Both the position numbers and the translations under genes were made by a program. From Quillaja saponaria (Eukaryota > Streptophyta > Magnoliopsida > Fabales > Quillajaceae): a stretch of DNA of 64,000 bases. The DNA lies in contig CM055617.1 in the NCBI GenBank assembly GCA_029379385.1, forward strand, positions 14,603,532-14,667,531. Direction: 5' to 3'. Of the stretch, positions 12,163 through 24,479 are shown one piece after another (the stretch's first letter is position 1; each line of letters opens with the position of its first letter). Below the pieces are notes generated by a model. The model saw only the letters and a program-made list of their open reading frames with translations, was not told where the DNA came from and searched no databases.

Positions 12163-13666
12163 GCTTAATTATATTTTCAGTCCCTATTGTTTAATTTTGA
12201 GTTCAATTTAGTATCTCAAGTTTCAATTACTACAATTGGGTCCCTACTAGCTTTAATTTGATACAATTAAGCTCCTGTCGTCAATTGTCATTTAAATTAA
12301 TGCAAATTAAGCTAATATGGACTGATGGTTTCCACCGTGTCTAATGTTTGAGGAATCAAAAATTACCAAGTAGTTTATACATATTTTATCTTAAAATTAA
12401 TTTATTTTTTATAAAAAAAATGTAAAAGAAATGTTAAACTCCCCCCCGGGTCCTTTCTCTTTCTCTCTCTCCTTGCTCCCCTTCACCATTCCTTCAACCA
12501 ATTCCCTTATTATCAAAAAACTTGCCCAAAAAATTGTGAAATTTCGATCATAAAGAATGCAAACAAATTATAGCTTCCTATAAAATCCATCAGAATCATT
12601 GTCTCATAGAAATTACAGTTATTTATGAAACCAAACAAATAGTATACATAGAAATAATTTCTTCGTTCTTCTTTTGACTGTCCTTCTGAGCCTTTTCTCT
12701 GATCATGTGACAGTCATTTATGAAACCAAACGAATCGTATACCTAGAAATAGTTTCTTTGTTCTTCTTTTGATTGTCCTTCTGAGCCTTTTCTCTGATCA
12801 TGTGCATTGCAAACATAATTCCTTTAATATCACTGTAAATTCCACCGGAATTTCACAATTTAATGAAAATTCTCATACTCAAAATTAAGCCATGAGCAGA
12901 AAAATTTATATCAAACTGAAATTGAAAAACAAAACACATCCTTTTTTTGGCTCTTCTTGCTCCCCACCACCATTCCTCTAACTAGTTCCCCCATTATCAG
13001 AAAAAATCCAGAGCTATGCATAAACCCTAACCCCAGTCGGACTCGATAATTGCAAATCATATAAATTAACGTTCTGGAAGACATATCTACTAAAAGAGTT
13101 TCACTAGCACAAGACTACCAGTAGATTTCAGAACATCACAAGATTTCATTAGAAATTGAGACGCAGATCCATGGCTTTGTAGGAGACCTTCAAAATTGAT
13201 GTGAGTCTTATTAGAAATTAAGGAGTTTTGAGGAGTTTACAATTTGGTTTAAGAGATGATTTGGGGTTTGTGAATTTAGTGGTGATTTTAATTTTTGATG
13301 GCTACGTAAGAATAGAGGTATGGCAGCTATGTAAGAATCTGGGTGTACGGGACGGTGATTAGGAAGAGAGAGAAAGAAAAAAAAATTATTTTGTTTTTAT
13401 ATATTTAATATTATTTTCTTTTTTATTTTTTAATAATTTTTTTGATTAAAAAAATAAAAACTATACATGCCATGTGGCTATTTTTTGTTGGTCAATTATG
13501 TCACATGGGCTCACATCATTATCATACATGTTAATTTAAACTGTACTTAACGATAGGGGCCTAATTGTATCAAATTAAACAAGGTAGGGACCCAAGTGTA
13601 TAATTGAAACTTGAGGGACTAAATTAAACTCAAATTATACTATTGGGATAAAAAATATAATTAAGC
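12163..13666. mobile_element. Non-autonomous DNA element with about 150-bp TIRs (copy 1)
   Basis: The left arm (from 12,163, GCTTAATTATATTTTCAGTC, with TCAATTTAG, TTTCAATTACTACAATTGGG and TTTGATACAATTAAG) is repeated inverted at 13,520-13,666. That arm reads on the minus strand GCTTAATTATATTTT...TCAATTATACACTTGGG...TTTGATACAATTAGG. The 1.5-kb interior has no transposase. TIRs this long suggest a MULE-derived non-autonomous element. Target-site duplications could not be fixed because both flanks are T-rich. Copy 2 has the same element at 47,800-49,200 with its left tip deleted. Confidence 0.7.
12615..12804 (+). repeat. 95-bp tandem duplication specific to copy 1
   Basis: A 95-bp unit (ACAGTTATTTATGAAACCAA... 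to ...TCTGATCATGTG) occurs at 12,615 and again at 12,710. Copy 2 has it once (about 48,207-48,305), so it arose after the segmental duplication. Confidence 0.8.
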
Positions 13667-14039
13667 CTTAAATTTTTTTACCGTACATGAGAATGAGAAA
13701 CTATTTTAATTATCTGGATAAATTAGGCATATCCAAACAATTACATAGTTATTATCCGGAAATGGATTGTCCATAAATTAATTCCCTGAACAAGTTATGC
13801 AACGTGGCCAAATATGTCATAACCTAATATTGTAAAATAAAGTTTTTGACATAAAATATAAATTTTAGTTACATAATAATAAATATGTAAACAAGTTAAA
13901 TAAATAAAAATATAATTAAATATGATATAACTCGATATATTAACGCACATTTTAGAACATTTGCATGTAATTTGTCACAAAGTAAAAATTAAAATAGAGA
14001 AACACTTGTATGAATTTATACATATATATATATAAACAT
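13667..14039. other. AT-rich spacer ending in a (TA)n tract (copy 1)
   Basis: Duplicated sequence with no gene; it matches 49,201-49,555. It ends in the (TA)n tract at 14,022-14,034. In copy 2 the pararetrovirus fragment begins at this same (TA)n site. Confidence 0.6.
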
Positions 14040-15050
14040 GTGTGAAATATAAGAGTTGTTTTCCATCTCACATCCTAAACATTGACTTTGACTTCACTTC
14101 TTTTTTTACTTTTTTTTCCCCTTTTTTCCTCTTATGATCGACCTTGCTTTTGAATTTTCACAATCATTCTTGTTTCTTTTTCTCCACTGCCATATGAATT
14201 TTTCTCTTGTATTGACAGGTTGTAGAGAGTTCTAGCAAATTCTCCAAGGTAGCCGTAAGAGTCTCATTTCCCTTCTTTTGGTTTGCCGTGTGTGTGACCT
14301 CCTTTCCTAAGCCTTCCTTTCCTTCTTTCTTCCATACTCTCCTCTACCCCTGTTTTGCATTTCTCTTGGCTGCCCTTTTTTGAGTTTATGGCAGCCAAGT
14401 TCTTGTAATAAAATCCTTCCTTCCTTTTTGGTTGTTTAGGTGTTGAAGTTGCTTGAAATGTCCTTCAACCAACTGTGCTAAGATAGCCATAAGAGTAGCT
14501 ACTTTGTTTTGCTCTTTTGCAGCCCTCCTTTAACCCTTGCGGCCGTGGACTTGGAGCTGCCTTGTTTTGCATCATGGCTTGCTCTTGGATCTTTCTCTAT
14601 TCAACCAGCTATGGTGGTGATTAAAAGGTGCCTTGAAAAAGCTTACGTTGGAGAGTGGTGGCTGATTGTCAGCTGCTATTTGGAGCAGCCATGGTCTCTT
14701 TTTTAGCTCCAATTTTAATGCATATACCATCTCTATTTTGGGACATCTTTGATGTGGTAGGGTTCAAGCTAGTTATATCACCAAATCTTATGTTCTTTTT
14801 CTTGAAGTTATATATACTTTTTCTTCTAGTAATTATTAAGGATTGATTTTAGAGAGAATTTAGAAGTATGAAATGAAGTTAAAAGGTAATAAAAAAGGGT
14901 GGTAGTAGAAAGGGAAAATCTTGGAAATTGAATATGATAATGTTAAAGTATATAATTCAAACCTTTAAATAACTAAACTAACTTTAAAACTAAGGTTGGA
15001 ATTTGAGTAGTATGGAATTGATGAAGTTGTATTGGTTTCTTGGAGTAAAT
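14040..15050 (+). other. Block X, duplicated unidentified sequence (copy 1)
   Basis: About 1 kb, pyrimidine-rich at its left, that reappears in the same orientation at 53,311-54,245. Two short plus-strand frames (14,509-14,706 and 14,655-14,846) are only partly conserved in copy 2, which argues against a protein. It is bounded on both sides by TA-rich tracts. I do not recognise it; it may be part of an LTR together with block Z. Confidence 0.5.
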
Positions 15051-15569
15051 ATATATATATACCAAATAGAGGATTGGTAAGGCCCTAAGAGCGGAGGAAA
15101 ATCATGAGGGTAGTGAAGTAGGGAGCAGTAAGACTACTAAGGGGATTATGCTATGCAATGCATAAATTAAAGATAGAAATTAAGAGGGAGGAGAATTGGC
15201 GGTAGTCCTCATGCTAATCCGAGGAAGGAAAATGCATAAATTAAAAAGGAAGGAGAAATGTTGGAATTCGCACGCTAATGTAGGGGAGGGATATGCAGAA
15301 ATTAAAGATGGAAATAAAATGTCAATGGTAGTATTCAAAGTAGAATAATACAAGTGAAGGACAGCTCTAGAGGAATACTTAGGGAGGCTCTCAGGCTAAA
15401 CTTGGCTTAGAATTCTGAAATTAAAAACTTGCTTGAATGAGAGATGCAACTCTCTTTAAATAAAAAATTGAAATTTACTATTTTGAACAATAACTGTTAC
15501 AATAAAAAGCTAAAATGCTACAGTACTCATGTTGTAACAGTAATTTGCCACGGCTTGCTACAGTGATTA

Positions 15570-15944
15570 CTACAGTGATCTACCAAAAATTGCAAAATTT
15601 TTAATTGTTTTAGTCATCTTCAAGGTTGATGATGTAACAGTCATCTTCATTGGATTGGGCACAGTCAGTAGAACTATTTTCTGAAGCTCTAGAAGAGAAA
15701 TTGGAAACTGGTTTTCAATCAACTTTTTAAGAGGCAGAGGTAGCTTTATCATCCGCATGTTCTTCTGCTTGTAACAGTTGAACCATAGTTTTAAGATTCT
15801 GAAAATATTCCTGTTTGTTTGGAAAAAAAAGCTAGCTTGGCTGAAATCTAGGATTTCTACTGTAAAAATTGAGTGACTTCTAGAAGAGACTTTTGGGTTG
15901 AAAAAACCAATTTCTGATTGAAGTGATATAAGTTTTTGAGGCAT
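15570..15944 (-). pseudogene. Caulimovirid polyprotein C-terminal region (copy A)
   Basis: A 124-codon open frame with no recognised fold. The same region, with an altered frame, is found in pararetrovirus copy B at 50,028-50,264. It lies downstream of RNase H in the minus-strand order and ends about 46 bp short of the retrotransposon insertion point. The assignment rests on position and on the repeat in copy B, not on a domain. Confidence 0.5.
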
Positions 15945-15990
15945 TAAAACTTGTCCACCATTTGTTAAGCCTTGCCTGAGAAGGGAAGGC

Positions 15991-18680
15991 TATAACACCC
16001 CAAAATTAATACCTAGATTAATTATAAGATTAGTAATTATTTTATGAGTTAAATAGGATTAAAATTTAATTACATATTATTTCATGTATAGGAATAGTAC
16101 ATATACATATAAAATATATATAAAAATATATATAGGATATTATTAGTATAAGAATAGTATATACATAAAAAAATTTGTATAAAATATGTATTAGTATAGG
16201 AGTAGTGTATACATATAAAATATGTATAAAATATATATAAATACATGAACGTATATACGTATATAAAAATATGGACACGTGTAGGCATTGGAACAAAGAT
16301 GAAAAAATGTTATATGGTGGTATTGAAAAAAAAAGATAAAATAATAAAATATAGGTTTTTTGCTAGAAAAAGAATTGTGATAGATTAGGTGTAAGAACAA
16401 TATTAGAAGAAGAAGATAAAATAATAAAATATAGGTTGCTTGCTAGAAAAGAAAATGTGATGAATTAGATGTAAAAAGGAGAATAAGTGTGGCAACTTGC
16501 AATTAATGAAGGGGCTTATTTGTAAGAAGGAGAAAAAATGTGAAAAAGTTGTAATAAGTAAGGGGGCATGTGGAAAAAAGTTAGGACATAAGGTAGCAAG
16601 TAATAAGTAACATAGAAAGATTGCTAGAAAAGTGGAAGGCAAGAAAAACACTAGGTGTCCATGAAATAATTAAGTAGGACATGTTTACGGAATTAAGGTG
16701 ACAAGGTTTCCATAAAATGATTATGGTGGATATGTGTAGAGATTTAAGGAAGCAAGGTGTACATGGAATGATTAAGAAGATATGTGTAGAAATTTAAGGT
16801 AACTAGGTGGCTTACTAATAATTAAAGAATCTAAACTAGGGAATAGGAGGAAGACAAGTGTTAGGAAGAAAATGCACATGTCAATTTAGAGAATGACAAG
16901 TAGGTGGTCATAATTTTAAAGAAACAAAAGGGTAAAATAGGAAACGAAACTTTTTCCTAAATCCTAAACCTTGGCCATGCACTATAAATAGGAGAGGGGG
17001 AGGTAGTGACCGAAAAAAGTCATAGGAAAGGAAAAGTAAAGTGAGAAAAAGTATGAAAGTAGAGAAAGTGAGAGAAAAAGTAAGAAAAACAAATAAAGTA
17101 AGAGAAATAGTAAGAAATAAAAGAAAAAGGCAAACCTTGAGCTAGGAAGGAGAAAGAGAAAACCGAGAGGAAATAGGAAGAAGGAGGTGTAGGAGAAAAA
17201 GAAAGAAATAAATAAAATAAGGCTAAGCATATTAGGCAAGTATTCATGCATTCTTTTGTTTTATTTTATCCTTACTTTGAAAGCTAGTTCCTTGTTACTC
17301 TTATATTCTTCAAGCAACTCTTATATCCTCCATGCATATGAAATGGAAAATGAGGAAAATGAATCCCTTTTAGAAAACTTAAAGGAAATAAGGAAAAAGG
17401 CTAATTTGCATTGTATATTCCTATATTTCTAAAACTAACATCAAGAATCCATCGTTGTCATATATGAATACTTGTTGAGGTTCGACTCACTTTCCTTCAT
17501 CTTGATGTGCAAATTAATTAGTATCATGGATGTGTATTGTTTTCCTTGGAGAAAGGCAAATTCTATGTAATGAGAAAAAATGGCAAGTGGATCATGTTTG
17601 GAAAACATAGAAATATTTGTGTTGAAATATGATTATGTAGTATGGGATTGCTTTTGTATAAAGTTATAATGTGTTTTTAACATGTCTACCTAGTAATGGT
17701 AGAAATTTTGAAACGAAGTCTTGTATTACTAAAACTAACTATTGTATAAGTAAATAGGTGTAATATTGAGTTTGTAACTTTTGTGTTGAATTCAGTTAGG
17801 CAATTTCTTAAGAGAAAGAAAGAGTCAATTATAGAATATAAGATAAGAAGAATTGGTTAAATGGTATAGTACTAATCGGCTATAAAAGTCTAGAATTGGA
17901 TAAAGAAAGATCATTAGTAGACTTAATAGGTAGTCAGATATGAATTCATAATAAGTAAGTAATGGAAAGAAGGTAAAAAAAAGTGATTTGGTTCATTAAG
18001 TGTCTAACTGATTTTAGTTAAGTTGACAAGTTAAGAATTAAATCAAATTAGAAGAATAAATAGTAATTTAATTGGTAATCTAATGAAGGAGCTAAGTCTT
18101 GAAGGTGTCATATTAATTAAGGAAATTAATTAAAGTATTTCTTGTAATAAGCAATATTAAGGAGACTAAATAAAGGAAAGCTTATGTAACATGTCTTTTT
18201 GTAACAATAAAGAATAAAATACCACTTAAATAAAAGTAGTTGGATTCGGCCAAGGAAGAAGATGGAATGAACTTGGTAAATTGTTTAATGAAAGTTGGTG
18301 GAGAAATGGTCTAGGGTGGTTCAAGAAGAAAAAAAAATAAAAGGAAGGTTTTAGTCTCTTTGATAATTAAGGAGTAATTCCAAATTAATTTAAGCGTTAA
18401 GATTTTAATTGACTAAGTATAGGTAGGATGTCTTTTAGGATGTATTGTGTACAGAATATAGAACCAATTGGCTAAGTAGTAAATCATGTAAAGCGAAATA
18501 AGAAGAAAGTCCAAGGAAAATTTTATAAGTATCACCGTAGGAAGAAAATAAATATACTAGAAAATACACGTAATAAAAGTATCACCACTTAAACTAGCTT
18601 AATAGTCTAATTACCGATTAAATTAGCTTAAGGGTTCATTAATCGACTAAGTATAGGATTATAAAAGTAGAGTGTGATAA
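15991..18680 (+). repeat. 5' LTR of the gag-only retrotransposon
   Basis: It aligns end to end with 20,887-23,580. It contains a 51-bp tandem repeat with three units (from about 16,658), whereas the 3' LTR has four. Both LTR ends show mutation: the TG/CA termini read TA and AA here. Confidence 0.88.
16983..16990 (+). promoter_or_regulatory. TATA box of the 5' LTR
   Basis: CACTATAAATAGGAG is a strong plant TATA box. The same box is at 21,928-21,935 in the 3' LTR. It is followed by about 240 bases of almost pure purine (16,991-17,225), which would be the transcribed leader. Confidence 0.7.
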
Positions 18681-18683
18681 TTA

Positions 18684-18700
18684 TGGTATCAGAGCAATGG
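18684..18700 (+). other. Primer-binding site of the gag-only retrotransposon
   Basis: TGGTATCAGAGCAATGG starts four bases after the 5' LTR end. It matches the initiator-tRNA-Met primer-binding site consensus used by many plant LTR retrotransposons. Confidence 0.85.
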
Positions 18701-19135
18701 TTTTAGGAAAGATGGGTAAGGAGGCCTAGAGTGACTTGCCATGATTCCATTACATGCCACTTTCTCCAATGGTTTGATTGTGTATCCTTTGCTTTGATAA
18801 TATGTATATTACATGGAATATTGTTTACGAATTATTGAATATGGCAAGAAAGTGCTATATGTTACATGTGTTGCATATATATGTGTTTATGTGTTTCATA
18901 TATATGCTATGTGAAATTTGTTGGAAATGTTATAAGGAAAGAAAATATTAAATGTTACATGAAATGGAAAGGAAATGAAAAGAAAGGAAAGGACATGCTA
19001 AGTATTGAATTTATAGAGGAAAGGAAATGAAAGGAAATGTTAAATGTGTTGCATGCATAGTGAAAAGGAAAGAAACAAGACATATTAGTATATGTTAGGA
19101 ACAAATTTAAAAGTGTGTTGCGTGTGCATATTAGG

Positions 19136-20252
19136 ATGGCTCTTGAATGAAGATCTCAAAATGAGCTCTTGGAAGGCATACTTAATGCACTAGAAGATGT
19201 GTCAAGGGTAATGAGAAACCAACTAAGAGCTCAAGATGCTACTGTAGAGGCTACAATAGCAAACACTGCTGCTACTAATGGTGCTGCTAAAACCAATGGT
19301 GCCATAGGTGTATAAGGATTAGAAGGGAATGAACCTAGGCATAGAGAAGTATGATCCTTGATGGATTACTTTAGGAAGGTGAATCCACCTAGGTTTTTAG
19401 GAAATTGTGACTAATGGGTAGCTGAAGGGTGGTTAAGGCAATTAGAGAAAAAATTTAGGGTTATGGAGTGTATGGATGATGATAAGTTAGTTCTAGCAAT
19501 TTATATGCTAAAAGGAGAAGTGGAGTATTGGTGGCAAAGTACCAAAGGTTACTTGTAGCTAGCTAGAGGGGAAGAACTAAATTGGGATAGTTTTAAGATA
19601 GTTTTCCATGAAAAATATTTTCCCGAGAGTGTAAAGCAGAACCTTGAAACTAAGTTTAATCAACTTAGACAAGGGAACATGAGTGTAACCGAGTATGAAC
19701 ATAGATTTGAAGAAGTATCTAAGTTCTCTACCTTCTTGCAAACTTATTATTATGATAGGTGAAAAGCCGATAAATTCCAATTAAGGGGGTCTAAATCCTA
19801 ATGTAAGGGGTAAGATATCTACTTTAGAGATAGGAAACTTTCCTCAATTAATAGGGAAGAGAAAAATAGCTGAGAAGGTATGTATGGAGGAGGAAGCTGA
19901 AAAGAAGAGGAAGTATGAAACCTCCAAAAGGGTTAAAGAGATGGAGAGGAATGAAAGTAAAAAGAAGGCTGCAAGTGTTAGTGAAGTAAGGCAAAACCAA
20001 TGGCGAGATAGAGGGAACCAAATAAGGGGTCTGTTAAAGGAAAAAGGACCACGTGATAAGTGTGGGAAATTTAACGAGGGTAGGCCTTATTTGAGGGGTA
20101 GCAACATTTGTTATAATTGTGAAAATGAGGGTCACATAACTAGAACATGTCCAAAAGTCAATGACCAAAGAGCTCCTACGAATCCAGTAGCACCGGATCG
20201 AGTATTCTCCTTAAATCAAAAAGAAGCACGAGAGGATGACAATGTTATTTGA
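19136..20252 (+). pseudogene. Ty3/Gypsy-type gag, decayed
   Basis: The frame starting at ATG 19,136 has a stop at codon 5 and several more later. Across the three frames the retrotransposon gag core can still be followed: EYWWQSTKG near 19,520, LNWDSFKIVFHEKYFP near 19,580, then NQLRQGNMSVTEYEHRFEEV. A shift of frame leads to an open segment, 19,884-20,252, rich in Lys and Glu. That segment contains a CCHC zinc knuckle (CYNCENEGHITRTC, 20,109-20,150) that fits CX2CX4HX4C with all four ligands intact. Gag packages the RNA in virus-like particles, and this copy cannot make an intact product. Confidence 0.85.
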
Positions 20253-20284
20253 GGTAAGAGTACACTAAATGACACAATATGTTA

Positions 20285-20770
20285 ATATATTAAAAGACAC
20301 AATATGTTAATGTTAACCCCCTAAGGCATACCGACATGAATAAAGTGAATACCCTGAGGATTACTAAGATGAATAAAATGAATACCCTGAGGTTTACCGA
20401 GATGAATAAAGCAAATACCCTGAGGTTTTTCGAGATGGATAAATTGAATACTTTGAGATATGCAATAGGAGGGAAATTTTGTAAGTATATATTAAATGGC
20501 ACAATATGTTAATGTTAACTCTCTAAGGCAAACCGAGATGAATAAAGCAAATACCCTAAGGATTACTAAGATGAATAAAGTGAATACCCTGAGGTTTACC
20601 GAGATGGATAAAGTGAATACCCTAAGGTTTACCAATATGGATAAATTGAATATCCTAAGGTTTACCGAGATGTATAAAGTGAATACCTTGAGGTTTACCG
20701 AGATGGATAAAGCGAATGCCTTGAAGTTTTTCAAGATGGATAAAGTGAATACCCTGAGGTATGCCAAAAG
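20285..20770 (+). repeat. 33-bp minisatellite in the retrotransposon 3' region
   Basis: Units like GATAAAGTGAATACCCTGAG plus GTTTACCGAGATG recur every 33 bp (for example at 20,582 and 20,615). They form two blocks, each introduced by CACAATATGTTAATGTTAAC (near 20,295 and 20,501). The period is a multiple of three, and one frame (20,496-20,795) stays open, giving an 11-residue repeat of the form MDKVNTLRFTE. Whether it is translated is unknown. Confidence 0.85.
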
Positions 20771-20871
20771 AGGGGAAATAAACAGTAGAAATTAATTAAA
20801 TAAGAAAAAATTGTTTAGGATAATGCAAGATTGTTTAGATTAATAATTGACTTTTGGGGACAAAATTCTTT

Positions 20872-20886
20872 AAAGGGGTGGAGTAC
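20872..20886 (+). other. Polypurine tract
   Basis: AAAGGGGTGGAGTAC abuts the TG of the 3' LTR at 20,887, the expected place for the plus-strand primer. Confidence 0.75.
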
Positions 20887-23580
20887 TGTAGCACCCCCAA
20901 AATTAATATCTAGATTAATTATAGGATAAGTAGTTATCTTATGAATTAATTAGGATTAAAATTTAATTACATTTTATTTCATGTATAGGAATAGTACATG
21001 TACATATAAAATACATATATGATACTTGTTAATATAAGAAAAATATATATGTATAAAAATACATATAAGATACGTATTAGTATAGGAGTAGTGTATATGT
21101 ATAAAATATGTATAAACACATGAATGTATATATGTATACATACATGTATATACGTATATAAAAATATGGACACATGTATACATTGGAATAAAGATGGAAA
21201 AATGCTACATGGTGGTATTGAAAAAAGAGGATAAAATAATAAAATATAGGTTTCCTGTTAGAAAAGAAAATGTGATGGATTAGGTGAAAGAACCATGTAG
21301 GAAGAAGAAGATAAAATAATAAAATATAGGTTTCTTGCTAGAAAAGGAAATGTGGTGAATTAGGTGTAAGAAGGAGAATAAGTGTGGCAACTTGCAATTA
21401 ATGAAGTGGCTTAGTTGTAGGAAGGAGGAAAAAGGTGAAAAAGTTGTAATAATTAGGGGACATGTGAAAGAAAGTTAGGACATAAGATGGCAAGTAGTAA
21501 TTAACATAGAAAGATTGTTAGACAAGTGGAAGGCAAGGAAAACACTAGATGTCCATGAAATAATTAAGTAGGATATGTATAGAGAATTAAGGTGACAAGG
21601 TGTCCATGAAATGATTAAGTAAGACATGTGTACGGAATTAAGATAACAAGGTGTCCATGAAATGATTATGGTAGATATGTGTAGAGATTTAAGGAAGCAA
21701 GGTATACATGGAATAATTAACAAGACATGTGTAGAGATTTAATGTAACTAGGTGGCTTACTAATAATTAAAGAATCTAAACTAGGGAATAGGAGGAAGAC
21801 AAGTGTTAGGAAGAAAATGCACATGTCAATTTAGAGAATGATAAGTAGGTGGTTGTAATTTTAGAGAAACAAAAGGGTAAAATAGGAAACGAAACTTTCT
21901 CCTAAATCCTAAACCTTGGCCCTGCACTATAAATAGGAGGGGGGGAGGTAGTAAAGTGAGAGAAAGTAAGAAAAAGTAAGAAAGTAGAGAGAGAAAGTAA
22001 GAAAACAAAGAAAGTAAGAAATAAAAGAAAAAGGCAAACCGTGAGCTGGGAATGAGAAGGTGAAAACTAAGAGAAAATAGGAAGAATGAGGCGTAGGAGA
22101 AAAAGAAAGAAAGAAAGAAAATAAGGTTAAGGGTATTAGGCAAGTATTCATGCATTCCTTTGTTTTATTTTATCCTTGCTTTGAAAGATACTTTCTTGTT
22201 ACTCTTATATTCTTCAAGCTACTCTTATATCCTCCATGCATATAAATGGAAAATAAAGAAAATGAATCACTTTTAGGAAACTTAAAGGAAATAAGGAAAA
22301 TGGTTAATTTGCATTACATATTCCTATATTTCTAAAACTCTCATCAAGAATCCTTCGTTATCATGTATGAATACTTGTAAAGGTTCGACTCACTTTCCTT
22401 CATCTTGATGTGCAGATTAATTAGTGTCATGGATATGAATTGTTTTCCTTGGAGAAAGGCAAAGTCTATGTAATGAGAAAAGATGGCAAGTGGATCTTGT
22501 TTAGAAAATATAGAAGTATTTGTGTTGAAATACGATTATTTAGTATGGGGTTGCTTTTGTATAAAGTTGTGATGTGTTCTTAACATGTCTACCTAGTAAT
22601 GGTAGAAATTTTGAAAGGAAGTCTAGTATTACTAAAATTGACTATTGTATAAGTAAATATGTGTAATATTGAATTTGTAACCTTTGTGTTCAATTCAGCT
22701 AGGCAATTTCTTAAGAGAAAGAAAGAGTCAATTATAGAATATAAGATAGGAAGAATTGGTTAAATGGTATGGTACTAATCGGTCATAAAAGTCTAGAATT
22801 GTATAAAGAAAGATCATTAGTAGACTTAATAAGTTGTCAGATATGAATTCATAATTAGTAAGTAATGGAAAGAAGATAAAAAGAAATGATTTGGTCCATT
22901 AAGTGTCTAGCTTATTTTAGTTAAGTTGACAAGTTAAGAATTAAATCAAGTTAGAAGAATAAATGGTAATTTAATTGGTAATCTAATGAAGGAGCTAAGT
23001 CTTGAAGGTGTCATATTAATTAAGGAAATTAATTAAAGTATTTCTTGTAATAAGTAATATTAAGGAGACTAATTAAAGGAAAGCTTATGTAACATGTCTT
23101 TTTGTAACAATAAAGAATAAAATACCACTTAAATAAAAGTAGTTGGATTCAGCCACGGAAGAAGATGGAAAAAACTTGGTAAATTGTTAATGAAAGTTAG
23201 TGGAGAAATGGTCTAGGGTAGTTCAAGAAGAAAAGGAATAAAAGGAAGGTTTTAGTCTCTTTGATAATTAAGGAGTAATTCCAAATTAATTTAAGCATTA
23301 AGATTTTAATTGACTTAAGTATAGGTAAGATGTCTTTTAGGATGTATTGTGTAAAAAATATAGAACCAATCGGCCAAGTAGTAAATCATGTAAAGTAAAA
23401 TAAGAAGAAAGTCTAAGGAAAATTTTATAAGTATCACCGTAGGAAGAAAATAAAGATGCTAGAAAATACACATAATAAAGTATTATCAATTAAATTGGCT
23501 TAAGAGTCTAATTACAAATTAAATTAGCTTAAGAGTGTATTAGTAGACTAAGTATAGGATTAGGAAAATAGGGTATTACA
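20887..23580 (+). repeat. 3' LTR of the gag-only retrotransposon
   Basis: It begins TGTAGCACCCCC and ends GTATTACA, with intact TG...CA termini. It carries four units of the 51-bp repeat (from about 21,552, with junctions at 21,600, 21,651 and 21,702), one more than the 5' LTR, and a TATA box at 21,928-21,935. Confidence 0.88.
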
Positions 23581-24479
23581 GAGGCAGTTTTTACAAAAGA
23601 CTTTGATTACCACAGAAGTCTTTAGGGTACTTGTATTGCCATGCATAAATCTATGCTAGTGCAAATTTTAAGATAAAATACAGTAGTACGGGATTATGGT
23701 CAAGTATATGGAAATGTTTATCAAAATAAAGTAGGTCATTGGCTACTTCATCTAGAAGGTTTTTTGTACAAGGAGCATGTAGGGACCACCACAAGGAGAA
23801 CCAATGAGAGAAGTTATACTGGTTTTGTTTTTGAAAAATATAAGCCTTGAATGCTTATAATCACCATTTTTGAAATGGAAAACATTATACCAAGCAGTTT
23901 TGAGAAGAGATTGGAGAAGTTTGAGAGACAAGTTCCTTACCTGAAGGTATCGTTGTCACTAACTAGGTTAGCTAGGTGATAGCCTAAGCTAGATCTTCTT
24001 GATTGAACTGGATGCAATCTTTTAAATTGGGAGGGGCAACTAACTTAGATTGTTCTTCGTCAACAATGTCTGCTCAATATTGCTTTGAAAGGACTGAGGA
24101 ATTAGATGATCGCTTTTTGGATTAGGATTTTGATTTGGGAGGAGGTTCAACATCTTTTTATTTCTTTTTTCGAGACATATTATCTACCTTGCAAGAATTT
24201 TCAAGTAAGATAATCCGGAATAGAATTGGAGCTACCTTTGATGTATTCAATCTCAAAATAAAAAATAGATAAAATTGCTTGCCAGCTAGTAAAAATCTGT
24301 TTTGATGCTAGCTTTTTAACATATTTTTATAAAAACTTTTTCTACAGATTTGCAATTGACTTTAAACAAAAGCTTTTGATTTAGTAAATCACTTTGAAAT
24401 TTGGAAATGCACAAAACAATTGCTAAAATCTCTTTTTTGATGGTAGAATAGTTTTGTTATGTAAAATTTCAATGTTTTG

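Larger units (their letters stand above)
15991..23580 (+). mobile_element. Gag-only LTR retrotransposon (TR-GAG type) with 2.7-kb LTRs
   Basis: Two LTRs of nearly equal length (2,690 and 2,694 bp) flank a 2.2-kb interior. The 3' LTR begins TGTAGCACCCCC and ends GGGTATTACA, and the 5' LTR starts TATAACACCCC. A primer-binding site follows the 5' LTR and a purine tract (AAAGGGGTGGAGTAC) precedes the 3' LTR. The interior holds only a decayed Ty3/Gypsy-type gag with a CCHC knuckle, with no protease, reverse transcriptase or integrase. The flanking 5-mers AAGGC (15,986-15,990) and GAGGC (23,581-23,585) fit a slightly mutated target-site duplication. The insert lies inside pararetrovirus copy A; copy B has the uninterrupted site near 50,499. 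Mobilisation would need proteins from an autonomous Gypsy element. Confidence 0.88.

Noticed and set aside
14509..14846. Short frames in block X considered as a small gene
   Set aside because: The corresponding region in copy 2 (53,705-53,962) has shifted ends and different stops. The sequence is conserved as DNA but not as protein.
16066..17251. Several overlapping minus-strand open frames rich in Phe, Leu and Ser (also 20,974-22,155)
   Set aside because: They are by-products of the purine-rich and ATATAC-rich LTR sequence. They appear at the same places in both LTRs without conserved protein sequence.
20290..20767. Minus-strand frames over the 33-bp repeat
   Set aside because: They are antisense shadows of the minisatellite. 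The repeat keeps any frame open as long as the unit has no stop.
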